Source of the DNA: Alternaria dauci
Lineage: Eukaryota; Ascomycota; Dothideomycetes; Pleosporales; Pleosporaceae
NCBI RefSeq assembly: GCF_042100115.1
Contig: NC_091272.1
Coordinates: forward strand, 4,588,001-4,652,000
Direction of reading: 5' to 3'
DNA length: 64,000 nucleotides
A program made the position numbers and the translations under genes. The notes below the pieces were generated by a model. The model made no database searches and had not been told where the DNA came from. It saw only the letters and a program-made list of their open reading frames with translations. This document shows, piece after piece, positions 35,423-48,300 of the stretch. The first letter of the stretch is position 1, and each line of letters starts with the position of its first letter.

Positions 35423-36899
35423 ATGTCGGAGCCCGATGTCCACCGCGCCATATCCATGAAACCCCACCCCTTCCATACACACCCCGACCGCATAGAACGC
35501 ACGTCAAGCCCCCACGTCCACGCCAATGCCAGCAGCAGCAGCAGCAGCACCCATCACCACGCAGACAGCACAGCCCGCAAACACGATGCCAGCAGCACCG
35601 CCGTCGAAACAGCGGCTCCTACGACCGACCACGACCCCATTGCCCGCCACGTCTCGGCGCGTCACGGCAGCTTCCACGAGGACATTGAATCGCAATCGCC
35701 GCCCTCGTATACCCCGGACAACGACCCGTACTCGCTGTCCTCTGCCATAAAGCCCGAGTCGGAAATGGCCCTGATCCGCGCCAACACGTCGCGAAAGCGC
35801 GATGGCTGCGGGCCCATGACCCTCAACAAGAAGGCTACCTCGGCCAAGAAGCTGGAAGAGTTTTACTCGGCGCAGAATGAGAATATAGAGAGGCTGCTCA
35901 AGCCGGTAGCTGAACACCGGGCGGCTGCGAAAGATGAGGATACGGCCAACCACCTTAAATACAAGATTGCCGTCATTGGCTCCTTTGCTGCGAATATCAT
36001 TCTGGCCGTTCTACAGCTCTACGCTGCTATATCTTCTGGCTCGCTGTCGCTGTTTACGACAATGGCCGATTCGCTCTTCGATCCCCTGTCCAACCTCACA
36101 CTCATCATGTGCAACCGCGCCGTTGCACGCGTTGACGCCAGGAAATTCCCTTCGGGAAAAGCGAGGATTGAGACTGCTGGAAACCTTTCTTTCTGCGCGC
36201 TCATGATTACGGTTTCTGTCGTGATTATTGTCGAGTCCATCCGTACGGTTGCCGAATACTCTGGTCCCGAGACCAACGATTTCTACTTGCCCAGTGTAAT
36301 CGCCGTCAGCATTGCTTTTGCGACAAAGTTCTCCCTGTTCTTGTATTGCTGGGCGTTGAGGAACAAGTACAGTCAAGTCAGGATTCTGTGGGAAGACCAC
36401 CGAAACGATCTTTTCATCAACGGTTTTGGTGTGTTGACGTCTGTTGGTGGATCAAAGTTGAAATGGTGGTTGGATCCCATGGGCGCCATGATACTATCTG
36501 TCTTGATCATCTTCTTGTGGTCGAGAACGGCGTACTCGGAATTCCAGCTTCTTATTGGCGTCACGGCTGATACGGCCATGTTGCAGCACATTACCTACAT
36601 CTGTAAGTTTTTTCTTTCATATCTGCTTGGGCTGCGCGCTAACGCTTTGCTTCCTAGCGATGACGCACTCTCCCACTATCCTCCAGATTGACACCGTGCG
36701 TGCCTACCACTCCGGTCCCCGCCTCATTGTCGAAGTAGACATCGTCATGGACCCAGAGGCTACCTTGAGAGCTACCCACGATGTAGCCGAGGAACTTCAA
36801 ATGAAACTGGAGAGTCTCCCTGATGTGGAGAGGGCGTACGTCCATGTCGACTATGAGACGGACCATCGACCCGAGCACTTTTTGAAGAAGGAGTTGTGA
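35423..36899 (+). CDS. cation diffusion facilitator, Mn-type (CDF)
   Basis: Exons 35423-36602 and 36658-36899 (55-base intron, phase 1) give 473 aa. The first 150 residues are cytosolic, His/Ser/Thr-rich and disordered. From about residue 178 come the membrane helices (YKIAVIGSFAANIILAVLQL and others). The transport site reads TMADSLFDPLSN near 215, that is D-x3-D, which in CDF proteins marks the manganese/iron branch, not the H-x3-D of zinc transporters. The partner site near 325 is DHRND, also D-x3-D. It is followed by KWWLDPMGAMILS. The C-terminal cytosolic domain, in exon 2, has the ferredoxin-like fold pattern (VDIVMDPEATLRATHDVAEE, VHVDYETDHRPEH). The likely role is proton-coupled Mn2+ export into a vacuole or Golgi compartment. 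The metal is inferred from motif only. Confidence 0.9.
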
Positions 36900-38137
36900 T
36901 GATATGAGTGAGATGGGGAGGATACACGGGGAAGAATATTAATGACAGGGGACTGGTGGTGTGTAAAGGCAGACGAGAGTGAGATCTGAAGCTAGATATG
37001 GTTGCCATGGGCTCCTCGACGTGGAGAAGATGTGGAGATTCATTCGCCTAGAATTCCACCCACTATCGCTACTGAGATGCATACTACTACTTGTTAACTC
37101 GCCTCCTGTTCGTGCGCCATTTCCTTTATACGAATTTTGTTGGATTGATTGTCAGATATACCTCGTCCGTCAATTCACCCGTGTCTCTCTTGGCAAACAG
37201 ACTAGCCTCCAACTTTTGGTTCAACAAATTATCCTTTGATTTGCTAGTATCTTCCCAATCTAATGTATCGCAGAGTGAGTATCGCTGTCAGTTCATGGGT
37301 TTCCGGGTCGTCTGCTGACATGAGAAGGCGGTCGGGGTCTTCACTTTTCATTCTTAGGACGAGGTTCAACAGGCATTTTGTCGAATGCTAGTTGCGCTGA
37401 TGGGGATCGAGTGGATACCTTGAAATGACAGATTTGTGGGCATGGTGAACTCGACAGACTTTCTCACGATTTTGAATGTTGGAGCATCTCTGGGATCAAG
37501 TGGTCGCCGAGTTCACTGACACGCTGTCACCAAGCGACAAAGGCATGGTCATTTTTTCTGTGACGCTTCGCATCTGAAGGCCTTATTTTGCGCATATAGC
37601 AAGGGAATCTTGGAGATCATGGGGGACTCGTGGTTTATGGGTCTTGTTAGGTAGTACCATGGGCTGACGTAGATAGCGGCGGATGTAAAAATGGATCACT
37701 GGACCGTGTAGGCCACGTGACTGGAAAGCAGTGGTACAGTTCCAAGACGCATCTCAGTTGGACATGATTCTAACAGACTATGAGACAACTAGTGAATACC
37801 ATGACAATCTCACATGGTTGCGTCAATCGAATCGAGGGTGAAGAGCAGGCGAGCGTGATTGCGCGCTGGGCAACTCACCCTTCACCAAAGGCGCAGTGAC
37901 CACGCAACTGAGTCACTGTCTATTGTTCTTTGCCCGTGAATACTCTCGTGATCTTTCCTCTCCGAGACATTGTCTCAGTCACCTTGGTCCATTGTTCGGC
38001 TCGCCCAATCTTCCTTGCCTTGCACCCATGATTCACACTGCTGGTCACCCAACACACCACGAGCGACTGACAAACATCTGGCCCAGCACCTGCCGCATAA
38101 CGCAGCACCTTTGATACTTTCGCTTTATACAAGCGCG
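36900..38137. other. intergenic, no gene supported
   Basis: Between the cation transporter and the AT-hook gene, both plus. Short frames only. Confidence 0.6.
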
Positions 38138-39296
38138 ATGCCGCCGTCTGTCGTGCAACAGTTTGGCAACATGCTCACCTCGCGCTGGCCGCTCAACAAA
38201 GATGCGTCGCCCTCACCCAAGCCAAAGGCCATACACGAGGTTTCCAGATATCCTAAGGTCACGGTAACGCCGGAGAACGACTCATGTCTCAACCCATCGA
38301 TGTCTTACGAACACATATTGACATGCGGGCACATTATCACAACCCTGAGGTCCGACGAGCCGTGCGCACCCAACTGCTATCATATTGCCAACAACAGCTC
38401 ATCGAAGAACAAAGAAGCTTCGAAGAGAAGCAATACGCAGGACTTTTACTGCGACGCTTGCGTAGAGATGAAAAACGAGGCGCTGGTGCCCGGTGACATT
38501 TCCTCGACAGAAGCTGGCAAGTGCACCAAGAGCCGCGTATAACAACGATACTGACTGCGTGACAGAGAACAGGCGCCTTGAAATGCGTGATAAGGAGGCT
38601 GAATTACGCGGAAAAAAGAGCAACTTTCGTAAATGCTATATCGCGCTCAAGACCACCTCATTGCCCTGCAATAGCGACGGCACAGTGAAAGGTCGATATA
38701 CACCGAGGAAAAACCATCACCCTTTCGATACCACGATCCCCCAAGTAGGCGACAACTTCTTCGAAGACGTACTTACCAGCCCAATCGAGGAACGCAATCC
38801 GACCAGCGACAGTGGTGCGAGTGCACCCGCGTCCGTAATCACGAGCAGCACAAACGTCAACAGCAGTCCCGCAAACCTTGGAGAAGGTGGACGTAACTAC
38901 CTCCGGTTCACTCAATCCGTTGCACAGGAAACAGGAAACGCGGCACCACAGGCATCTGAGCCAGTGCCGAACACGGCCAGCGAGACTTCATCACGTCCTG
39001 CGGGCAAGAGACTTTCCATCAAGCTGAACGCCAATACCACCGTGCCCGTACCTGTGCAGCAAAGGCGAAAACGGCCTACAGCCGCTGATGAAGATGAAGA
39101 CTATGTGGACCCAACGGAGGAAGAACCAGAAGTCTTCAAAAGACCGGCAAAGCGGCCTAGAAAGTCCACATCCACTACACCAACAGTACCGGCCGTGAAG
39201 AGAAAGCCTGGGCGTCCTTTGAAATCCGCAACTAGCACGCCTGTGAGGCCGGCTACGAAGCCGAAGACTGGAAGGCCCACGGGGAAGCGTTCATAG
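38138..39296 (+). CDS. uncharacterised AT-hook nuclear protein
   Basis: Two exons, 38138-38492 and 38566-39296, give 361 aa. The junction was inferred. The frame of exon 1 stops at about 38542, and only a donor at 38493 (GTGACA) with the acceptor ...GTGACAG at 38565 restores frame. A TACTGAC branch site lies 14 bases before that acceptor. The N-terminal half has a Cys-rich stretch (ILTCGHIITT, CAPNCYH, FYCDACVEMK) that may bind a metal. The middle is polar and disordered. The C-terminus is strongly basic with two AT-hook cores, RKPGRPLKS and KTGRPTGKRS, which bind the minor groove of AT-rich DNA. A chromatin role is plausible, but I recognise no family. The donor is not the commonest type, so the exact junction is moderately sure. 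Confidence 0.68.
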
Positions 39297-39605
39297 GTGG
39301 ACATGATGGAATCTGCGTATGTCAGAGGAGGAGGCTTGCAGGATTGGAGAATGGATGGTCAGGAGTGATTTCTGGATACGACTGGGTTGAGCGGCGGTCG
39401 CCCTACGGAACGCGAATATGACAGTTATGGAATACAACTCAAGCATTATGATGCTTCTTCTGCGGCCACTGATAGGGAGCAATAGAGAAGCGTTCTTGAT
39501 AAATTGCGCAAAACGTTCCACGTGAAAGTAAGTATGACCATCCATCTTGATAGCCTATGAAGAAACCGCTCAGTGGGTACCTTAGGGCACAGTTTCAGCG
39601 GTAAT

Positions 39606-39932
39606 CTATAACCGGCCATTGACATACATCAAAGCGATAGCCCAAGATGCCGCTCCGATACTCGCAAGTAAGGCGATGGCTATGTATACGCATCTTCTTT
39701 GCCTTTGCTTTTTTGCAATTCGTTGCTCATTTGGTTCATGCGCGAGTAATCCTCGTTCCAATTTGATCGTGGTACCCTTTTGTTGAGCTTGGCGGATGAA
39801 CAAGTCCGCAATGGAGAAGTCTCTTGTTGACTTGTGTGTGGGAGTGAAAACATTCTGTGTCAGGGAGCGCGACATCGTGGTTGAAAATGTAGTTGTGGAG
39901 AGCTGCGCAGCTGGAGATAGTATAGGAGACAT
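39606..39932 (-). CDS. small tail-anchored-like membrane protein, hypothetical
   Basis: A 108-aa single-exon frame. The last 30 residues form one hydrophobic helix (CVYIAIALLASIGAASWAIALMYVNGRL) preceded by a basic KKQRQRR cluster. This is the layout of a C-terminal membrane anchor with the N-terminus in the cytosol. The N-terminal part is Ser/Thr-rich, and ATG alternatives exist at 39932 and at 39875 (MSRSLTQNVF). No family recognised. It is convergent with the AT-hook gene, 309 bases apart, with nothing else seen in the gap. Coding status rests on the coherent anchor architecture and a complete frame. Confidence 0.5.
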   Translation of the reverse strand: MSPILSPAAQLSTTTFSTTMSRSLTQNVFTPTHKSTRDFSIADLFIRQAQQKGTTIKLERGLLAHEPNEQRIAKKQRQRRCVYIAIALLASIGAASWAIALMYVNGRL

Positions 39933-40553
39933 AGTCAGAGACTAGCGATGCCGATTTGAAAGTGAAAGAGGGTTGGATTGGTGGGTTTTAGTCTGTAATA
40001 CTCATACGGTTAGCAATGACGCTGGTTGACCCCGAGATGGTTCTATCCATCCTGAGTGCGAGTAGATTGAGGATCAAGGTGCCAGTCGAATGTGAGCACC
40101 AAACAAATGCGCACTCGATTTTGCGAAGCGCGCGTGAACTCCCACCGAGTGAGCGAACTGCGTCATGTGTCGCTCAATTGCTGGCCTAAGCCCTGTGAGC
40201 GTCGAAGAGCTGTAAGATACGTCGTGGTCGGTCAAAACATGTGCCTTCTTCCTCTACACCAATTAGGTTTACGGCAAACAAAGAATCTGACATGTTCGAC
40301 CTGATGCATGTGTACTACCCACGCGTAGCGATAGACATGCAGCCGGCATGTGGGGCATCTGACAACAGGTTAAAAGTATGCCTGTCGCACGGGATGTAGC
40401 CACATCTACTTGAACGTTCCCGCGTCGCACACATCAGATTCCCGCAGCAGGAGCGCACCTGTTTCGTTACCGAACTATCATTGGGACATTCGCAACAGGA
40501 CTTGCTGTGCACGAAGCTGTCTCGCGTTCGACACGTCAATAGAGCGTGCTACC
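39933..40553. other. intergenic, no gene supported
   Basis: Divergent promoter space between the small membrane protein (-) and the GNAT gene (+). Nothing else seen. Confidence 0.6.
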
Positions 40554-41287
40554 ATGCCTAAATTCGAGCTTCGCGCTGCAGACATCTCAGATCTTTCTTC
40601 GATAGCGACAGTATGGACAGCCGCGTTCTTTGACGATGAGATCATTGGAGAGATCATGCACCCGCACCGCAAAGACTATCCTGACGACGTTTATTGGTTC
40701 TTACTGCGTGGAGTTCGAGAACGATTCTGGGACTGGCGTCATCAATTCATAGTCGTGACGGATGATGGAAAGGTGGTTGGGGCAGCAGATTGGAGGAGGC
40801 TTGGGAAAGGCGGAGAGGGCAAGGAGTTGAGCGGAGCAGATCCACGTATGTTTACCGCGAAACTTCTCATGACAGATGAGCATGGCTTCCGGCTCACATC
40901 AACTTTTCCGCAGGCAATCTCATCGCGCCGCTCTTGAAGACCTACCACTCCATGTCTCTAGCGTTGTTTCCCAACCGTGCCGCCGATCCTACGCGCGCCT
41001 CGTTCCTCGACACCGCTGTTGCGAATTCGGAGAAGTACTGGACCGGCCAGCGTACCGAGTGCTGGGATTTGCATGTTTGTGGTGTACATCCAGACTACCA
41101 AGGTAAGGGTGTAGGAAAGCTGCTGGCCCGGTGGGGTGTTCTAGAAGCACAAAAAGAAGGCGAAGATGTCGTAGCTAGCGTGCTGTGTGGGGAGAAGAAC
41201 AGAGGCTTCTATGGGAAGGCTGGGATGAATGTGCAAGTTAGCGAAACGAAGGGCAAAGGGGGAGGAATTGCTTTGTTCACAAGATAG
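40554..41287 (+). CDS. GNAT-family N-acetyltransferase
   Basis: Exons 40554-40845 and 40914-41287 (68-base GTATGT...GCAG intron, phase 1) give 221 aa. The first strand reads FELRAADISDLSSIATVWTA, typical of fungal GNAT proteins. The acetyl-CoA motif A is LHVCGVHPDYQGKGVGKLL near residue 160, with the R/Q-x-x-G-x-G/A signature (Q-G-K-G-V-G). Motif B follows at GEKNRGFYGKAGMNV. The substrate is unknown; such proteins act on small amines or antibiotics. It is the last gene before the AT-rich transposon block, whose first RIP-mutated sequence begins less than 100 bases after the stop. Its own sequence keeps normal CpA and TpG content, so RIP has not visibly leaked into it. Confidence 0.88.
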
Positions 41288-41374
41288 ACCGCACGGCTCA
41301 AAGTGGCGCCATACGTTACCGTGTCCGTGCGTTCGATGATCATGGTCGCTCGATGAACACCCCCCACAACCTAA

Positions 41375-41849
41375 TATTTTTAATAAAACGAAGCTGTAGA
41401 GCTACTAAAAGTTATAATAAAATTATATAAAGCTAGGATTATACTATATATAGCCTTATAAAAGTTTTAGCTTATTCAAAATATTTTTTAGGGGGCTAGA
41501 TTAGCTAGGAGTAGTAACTACGCGATAGGGTTAGTAATATAGTAGTTATAGCTTTTATATAAGATAGAGTAACCCTAATACGTTTTTAATACTTTATAGA
41601 TAGCTTATAAGGTTATAAAGCCTTATGTTTACCCTTTTAGGCTAACTATATAGCTTTTTTAGTATTATAAAGTACTTTCTAATACTATTTTTTAGCTATC
41701 TTATCTTCTTACTACTACCTCCTAACCTCCTAAAGTCTCTTATACTTAATATACTTCTCCTAATATACCTAAAGCTTATAAAGTTATAATTACTCTATTA
41801 CCTACGCCCTCTTAGCTTTTTAAAGTTATAGTTATATAGCTTATTATTA
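41375..41849 (-). pseudogene. pogo/Fot1-like transposase relic, C-terminal part (RIP-mutated)
   Basis: Minus-strand reading from 41849 leftwards gives a frame broken almost only by TAA/TAG codons where CAA/CAG are expected. It reads like the charged, glutamine-rich tail of a pogo/Fot1 transposase: KAKRA, QEKYIKYKRLQEVRR, QEDKIAKK, then a final PPKKYFE followed by a stop at 41472-41474. Restoring C before A at the stop codons gives a continuous Gln/Lys-rich helix. It continues in frame from the relic at 62970-64000 when the Gypsy insertion and one copy of TATTA are removed. Terminal inverted repeats were not identified. The left limit is set by the change to near-zero CpA/TpG. Confidence 0.7.
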
Positions 41850-42082
41850 TTATATAACGTATAGGATATAGCTTAGCTAGAAGAGTACTAAGGTCCTAAT
41901 ATAATTACTTCTCTTATTATCTCTATAGATAAAGAACTTACTCTTAACCTATACTTCGCGTATAGGAAGACTAGTAAGAATTATTATTATTACTTTCCCT
42001 AGTATACTATTAGAATATAGAGCTATCCCCTACTATTCTCTTATAGTATAAAGTAAATACTATTACCTATAACTACCCTTTA
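41850..42082 (+). repeat. 5' LTR of Gypsy A
   Basis: About 233 bases matching 62733-62964, for example AAGACTAGTAAGAATTATTA and CTCTTATAGTATAAAGTAAA shared in the same order. Differences are mostly C/T and G/A, as RIP produces. Confidence 0.78.
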
Positions 42083-42858
42083 TATAATAATTCTTCTCTC
42101 CTATAAGGTAAATAGTCTAGGGATAGCTCCCTTAATATAATCTACTACCTAAGCTAGGGTAAGGAGCTAAAGTTCTAGCCTTTTAAGCCTAATATAAATA
42201 CTACGTAGTAAATATATACTATTAGTAGAAAATATACTTATAATACTAGAGGAGTATATTATAGCTATTAAGAAATAATAAGATAAACTACTTACCCTCT
42301 AATAGCTATATAAGCTAGAAGATAAAGTTATATAGCTAGAGAAAATAGGATAAGGTATACCCTAAGTAGAAGTAAGCTATATTACCTTTAGTATAAAGGA
42401 TCCTATTACGTATACCTAATATATACCTAAACCTATAAGTGCTATATACCCTAAATATACTTTAAAACCTAAGGACCCTATAGAGTACTAAAGAAAAATA
42501 ATTAAAGAATATTATAAATTTATCTATTCTTATAAGATAGCTTTTTAACTACTACTATAAGAGATTTCTATTAACTATAATAAAGTTTTATTATCTATAT
42601 AGTATAGAGGAAGAGAACCTAAAAAGCTTTAGTATATATACTATAAGTGTATATTTAAAGTATAAGGGGAGGATCCTACCTAAGAATACTTTAAGTAGTA
42701 CTTACTTAACTTACTTTTTAATCCTATTAACTATAGCCTTAACGTAGCTATAGCGTATAATAATACTATATAGTAAAAAGACTAAATAGTTTACTCTTTT
42801 ACTACTTACCTAAAAGTTTTAAAAGACTAACTCCCTATTTATATTAAGGAGTAAAGAG
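42083..42858 (+). pseudogene. gag-like relic of Gypsy A, 5' part
   Basis: Plus-strand frame with many TAA/TAG stops, reading as a capsid-type gag (for example KLLTLQQLYKLEDKVIQLE after allowing RIP at stop codons, around 42285-42340). It is cut at 42863 by the insertion of B1 and resumes at 50092. Assignment rests on position between LTR and pol more than on sequence. Confidence 0.5.
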
Positions 42859-42863
42859 TATAA

Positions 42864-43354
42864 TACTTATAAGGTAATAAAAGGATTCTCTCCTTAACGT
42901 GAGGTTTAGGGTTAAAGGCTAACTAGTAACTACGTTAGAAGGTAATAATCTTAGTAGGGCTATAATTACGTAGTTAGTATCTCGCTAAGATAAGGTATCT
43001 AGCTAAGGGAATAGATATTACTATATCTTAAGATACTATAATATCTAAGGAATTAAGGGATACTAGGTAATAGTAAGAGGATATAGATATCTAAGACCTA
43101 TAGTAATAGGTATAAGAATATATTAGATCTTATTATTATACTTATTATAGTTAACTTAAATAGTTTATCTCTTATATAGATTATTAACTAGTTATTCTAT
43201 TACTTATAGAATAGGTATTATTTATTCTTTAGTTATAATAATAACTCTTTTCTACCTAATTATTCCCTATATTACCTTATAGACTACTACCTTAGTCTAT
43301 CTTACCTTAGTATAGACTAAGCTTAGAGAAGTATAGCCTACCCCTATATAATAC
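42864..43354 (+). repeat. 5' LTR of Gypsy B1
   Basis: About 490 bases, almost identical to 49596-50086 (for example CTAACTAGTAACTACGTTAG in both). It corresponds to the 475-base LTR of B2 after RIP: TGTTACAAGG becomes TATTATAAGG, and the TGTAACA end becomes TATAATA. Confidence 0.85.
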
Positions 43355-43415
43355 TTTAACTACCTAGGATATTAGTAGACGTTTAACTAATAGAACTACC
43401 TAATTAAGATTTAAT

Positions 43416-45356
43416 ATAGTATCCCTAAGAGTAGTATAGAATAATAGGGCTTAGGGTTAGGGACCCTTAACGCTAGTAGCTACACTAGTTAATAATAAGA
43501 TACTTAATATATCTAACTTAGACTTAGAGGAGAACCCTAGTAATAGAGAGCTATAAAATCTTAGGTAATAGGCCCTTATTTAGGCTTAGTAGATAGCTAA
43601 GATATAGAATATAATTAATTAGCTTATAAGTTAGCTAATAGCTACCCCTAATAAATAACCTATTTCTACTAAGAAACCTAAGATAGTATTACTAGAGAAA
43701 TATAGTAGAGAGTAAGAAAAGCTATAAGTATTCCTTACTAATATTAACCTATACTATAAGTATAATAAGGTACCTAATAACTAGGAAAAGATCCTTATAG
43801 CTAGTATATATATAAAGGATAAGGCTTCTAACTAGATATAACCCTATATAGATAACTACCTACTAGACGTAGAATATATAGGCACTAAAGAAGGAACCTA
43901 TACCTTATTTATAAGTTAGATAGAGTTTAAGTAAGAGATAGGATATATCTTTAGAGAAGTAGATACTTAGAACTAGGTAGAGAAGAAGATTACTTACCTA
44001 AGGTAGGCTATATTAGTATTAGTATATATAGCAGAATTTAAGTAACTATAAGTATAGATTAATTAGGATAATATAGCACTTTAAATAGTATTTAAAGCTA
44101 GCCTTAAAGAAAATATTAAGGACAGCCTTATATACTATAATAAGCCTAGAATACTATACGCTCTAATTAAGTTAGTAATATATATTAATAATAGGCTATA
44201 GGAATAGAATAACTAGAAGAAATACTTCTAACCTAACGTACCTAATATAAAAAAATAGCGTAGTAGATTTAATAGGGATAGTAATACTATTATAACTAGT
44301 AAGGTATAAGAGAAAGCTAAAGATAGATATACCTAAGGAAAAGGCTATAATAGTCTTTCTAAGGAAGAGCGCTAGAGGCGTTATAATAATAAAGTATATC
44401 TAAGATATAGCGAAATTAGATATTTTATATATAACTATACTAAAGATAGGTTAGTTAAATAGGTAGTAATTAAAATTAGAATAATTAGATAAGGGACGCC
44501 TTACCCTATAGTAATAGAGCTAGATAATAACCTAAGTAACTTAGACCTCTATAAGGAGGTATACTTAGAGGATATAGAAGACTATAAAGTTATTCTATAA
44601 GTTAAATTAGATAATAAGGTTATAGCTATAGATAAGCCTAGGACTATAGACTAGAAAGTTAAGGGTAGAGTTATAATAGAATAACTAGCTAATAACTAGT
44701 ATTAGATATATAGTAATAAGATATATTATACTAATAACTATAAGATTTAAAGCTAAATTATTATTACTAGTAAGAACGCTAAAGTAATTAGGTATAAAGT
44801 AATATACTAATAGCCTTACTTTAATAACCTAATAGCTAAGGTCTCTAATTAAGAAGCTACTAAAGTAGAAAATACTAAAGAATATAAAAAAGTATACTAG
44901 TATAATTATAAGATTAACTATAAGTACTATAAGAAGGATAAAAAGGAATATAGGTTAGACTAAAAGTAATACTATTACTTAAATCTTTAGGTAAATAAGT
45001 ATTTAGTAAATAACTACTACTTCTATAAACTAGAAAAGGTAGAGATCTATAAAAGACTTCTATAGACGTAATATAGAAATAGATATACTTTTTATTAAGA
45101 TTAACTTAAAAAGGTATAATAAGTAGATAACTACTACTATAATATACTTATATTAAATATTTATAAGGTAAAGGACTACCTAATTTATAAGGTCTAGAAG
45201 ACTAAACCTAGAGAGAGGATAGTAAGGGAAGAGATCCCTTATTAGAATATCTACTAGAGTTTCTATTATAATAACTACTATATAATATATTATAGCTTAA
45301 AAACTAATATAGGCTATTTCCCTAAGAAGAGGAAGGATAAGTAGTTAAAAAACTAA
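43416..45356 (+). pseudogene. gag: gag relic of B1
   Basis: Collinear with the intact B2 gag (for example the AAGAAACCTAAGATAGTATT and GAAAAGATCCTTATAGCTAG segments). It is interrupted by many TAG/TAA codons from RIP of CAG/CAA/TGG. It keeps the slippery run AAAAAAC at 45347-45353 immediately before the gag stop. Confidence 0.8.
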
Positions 45357-48300
45357 GATACTATTAGGGATAGGGTTATACTAATAAAGGTATACCTAAA
45401 AGGACCCTTAGGAAGGTATAGGATACTAATAGTTAGGTAAAGTAGCTACTTATAACTATATCTATACTAGGTTAAGATATCTAGGCGCTTATAGATAGTA
45501 GGGCTATAAGGATAATAATCTTACCCTAAGTAGTAGAGAAATATAAGATACCTTATAAGATTAAGGATTACCTAGTACTAGTAGTACTAGCTAATAAGAA
45601 ACCTATAGAATATAGAAATAGTATAATAAGGTTAGAGACTAAATTAATAAAGCTATAAATAGCTAGTATAGAGTACTAAATAAATATTAATATTATAGAT
45701 CTAGGAGGACTAGATATATTAATAGGTTATAATTAGCTAGATATCTATAACCCTACTATTAACTAGTAAAAGTAAATAATACTTAGAAGAGAACTTATAT
45801 ATAAGGTTACTAAAGTACGTAGAAGAGTAAGCCTAAAGGACTAGAGCTTAACCTAGGATAGGAGGTTTAGTAAGATCTTACCTTATAAGATTAGGAGAAT
45901 CTATAAGAAGGACCCTTAGAGAGTAGGAGTTATCTAGATAAGATAAGTTATAACTATAAAGGAAGGACCCTTACTACTAGAGATACTAAGAGAGTATTAA
46001 ACTAATAAGTTTAGAGAACTCTTTAAGGAAAATAAAGCTATAGATTTAGTAGACTATTAGGATTAGGATTATAAGATTATCTTAGATAAAGGGGTAAAGT
46101 TAAGCCTAGGACTAATATATCCTATATTACCTAAGTATAATACTAAGCTAAGGGATTATATCTAAAAGAATCTAAAGAAAGGATTTATCTAACTAGGATT
46201 AGGCCTGATAGTCTTACCTATCTTATTTATAAAGAAGCTTAATAGAAAATAGTAACTATAGATTAACTTCTATAGGTTAAATAGTATTACTTAAAAAAAC
46301 TAATATCCCTTACTACTAATTATAGAGCTTATAGATTAACTCTAAGGAGCTAAGTAGTTTATAAAGTTTAATATTTAGGAAGGATTTTACTAAATTAGGA
46401 TTAAGGAAGGATATAAATAGATAATAGCGTTTAAGATAAAATATAAACTATTTAAGTATATAGTAATACCTTTTAGGTTAATAAACGCCCTAGTAACGTT
46501 TTAGTTAGTTATTAATAACGCCCTTTATAAATACCTTAGAATCTTTATTATAGCGTATATTAATAATATACTAGTATATACTAGTAGGATACTAGAAGAA
46601 TATATAAAGTATATTAAGAAAGTACTAAAGAAGCTTAAGGAATATAAGCTATACCTATAGCTAGGGAAGTGCGAATTCTATATAAAGGAAATAGAATACC
46701 TAGGCTTTATAATATCTATAGAGGGAGTAAAGATAAACCTAAAAAAGATAGTAGCTATATAGGAGTAGCTAACGCCTAAAATAGTTAAGGATATATAATC
46801 CTTCCTAGGATTTATTAACTACTACTAGAAGTTTATTAAAGATTATTTAAAGATTACTATACCCCTCTCTAAGATTATAAAGAAGGAAATTAGTTTTAAA
46901 TAGAATAAGGAATATTAGGAAGTATTTAATTAAATTAAATAGATCTTCCTTAAGGTACTAGTACTAGAGATATATAACCTAAAGCGAGAGACGTAAGTTA
47001 AGACTAATACGTTAGATTATACACTTAGAGCTATATTATTATAGTAGTACCTAGATAAGAAGTAGAGACTAGTGTTCTACTACTTAAGGAAGTTCTCTAG
47101 AGTAGAACTTAACTATAATATTTATAATAAGGAGCTACTAGGAGTAGTTAATTCCTTTAAATAGTAGGAAGTCTATTTACTAGGACTACTATATTAGATT
47201 AAGGTTTTTACTAATTACTAGAACTTAGTAGGTTTTATAATAATAAAGAAACTTAACTAATAATAAGTCTAATAGGCTAAGATATTAGCTTAGTTTAACT
47301 TTAAGATAACCTACTACGCTAGAACGCTTAATAGAGTAGTAGATACTCTAAGTAAGAGATCTAACTTATATAAAGAAAGTTATAAGAAACTATATAATAC
47401 TATATTTAGGAAGATACCTAATAGTACCCTATATTATAACTAACTAGAACTAGCTAAGATTACTAAGGTAGCTAAGTAAGTAGAAATACTTTAGTAGTAA
47501 TAGTAGTAGAGAGTAGCTAGCTAGTAGTTTAAGCCTAAAGAAAAAGGCTCTAATAAACTATTATAAAATAAGTAAAAGTACTAAGATATAATTTAAAGTA
47601 ATTAAATATATATACTTTTATATATAAGATTAAGTCTTATTAAAGAACTATATAAGTCTTTAGAGTTTAGATATATATTACTAAAAGAGATAGTTAGACG
47701 TTTAGTAAAGGTATTTATAATACTATACTTATAAGTAAAGGTATAAGACGCTCTAAGTAACTATTTAGCTTATTACTAGAATAAGCTTAAGAGATATAAG
47801 CTCTATAGCCTATTATAATCCTTACTACTACTAATAAGACTATAGAGTAGTATAATAATAGACTTTATAGTAAAGCTCCTAAAATTATTAGAACTAGGAT
47901 CTAGAAGATTACATAATATAGTCCTAGTTATTATATACTAATATATAAAAGGAGTAAAGTTTATACCTATAGAAGAGACTATTATAGTAGAGGAATACGC
48001 GTATAAGGTTAGTAAGGTACTAATATTAAAATATAGGATACCTAAAGAGTTTATTACTAATTATAATAAATAATTTACTTCTAAGTATTAGAATATATTC
48101 CTAGTAAAATTAGGTATAAAGAAGAAGCTTTTAACTAGCTTTTACCCTAAAATAGATAGCTAGATAGAAAGAATAAACTAGATATTAGAATAGTATCTAA
48201 GGATATACGCTAATAAGCTATAAGATAACTAGGTTAAACTCTTACTAATAGTATAATTAGCTTATAATAGTACTAGGTCTATAATAATAAAGTACTTACT

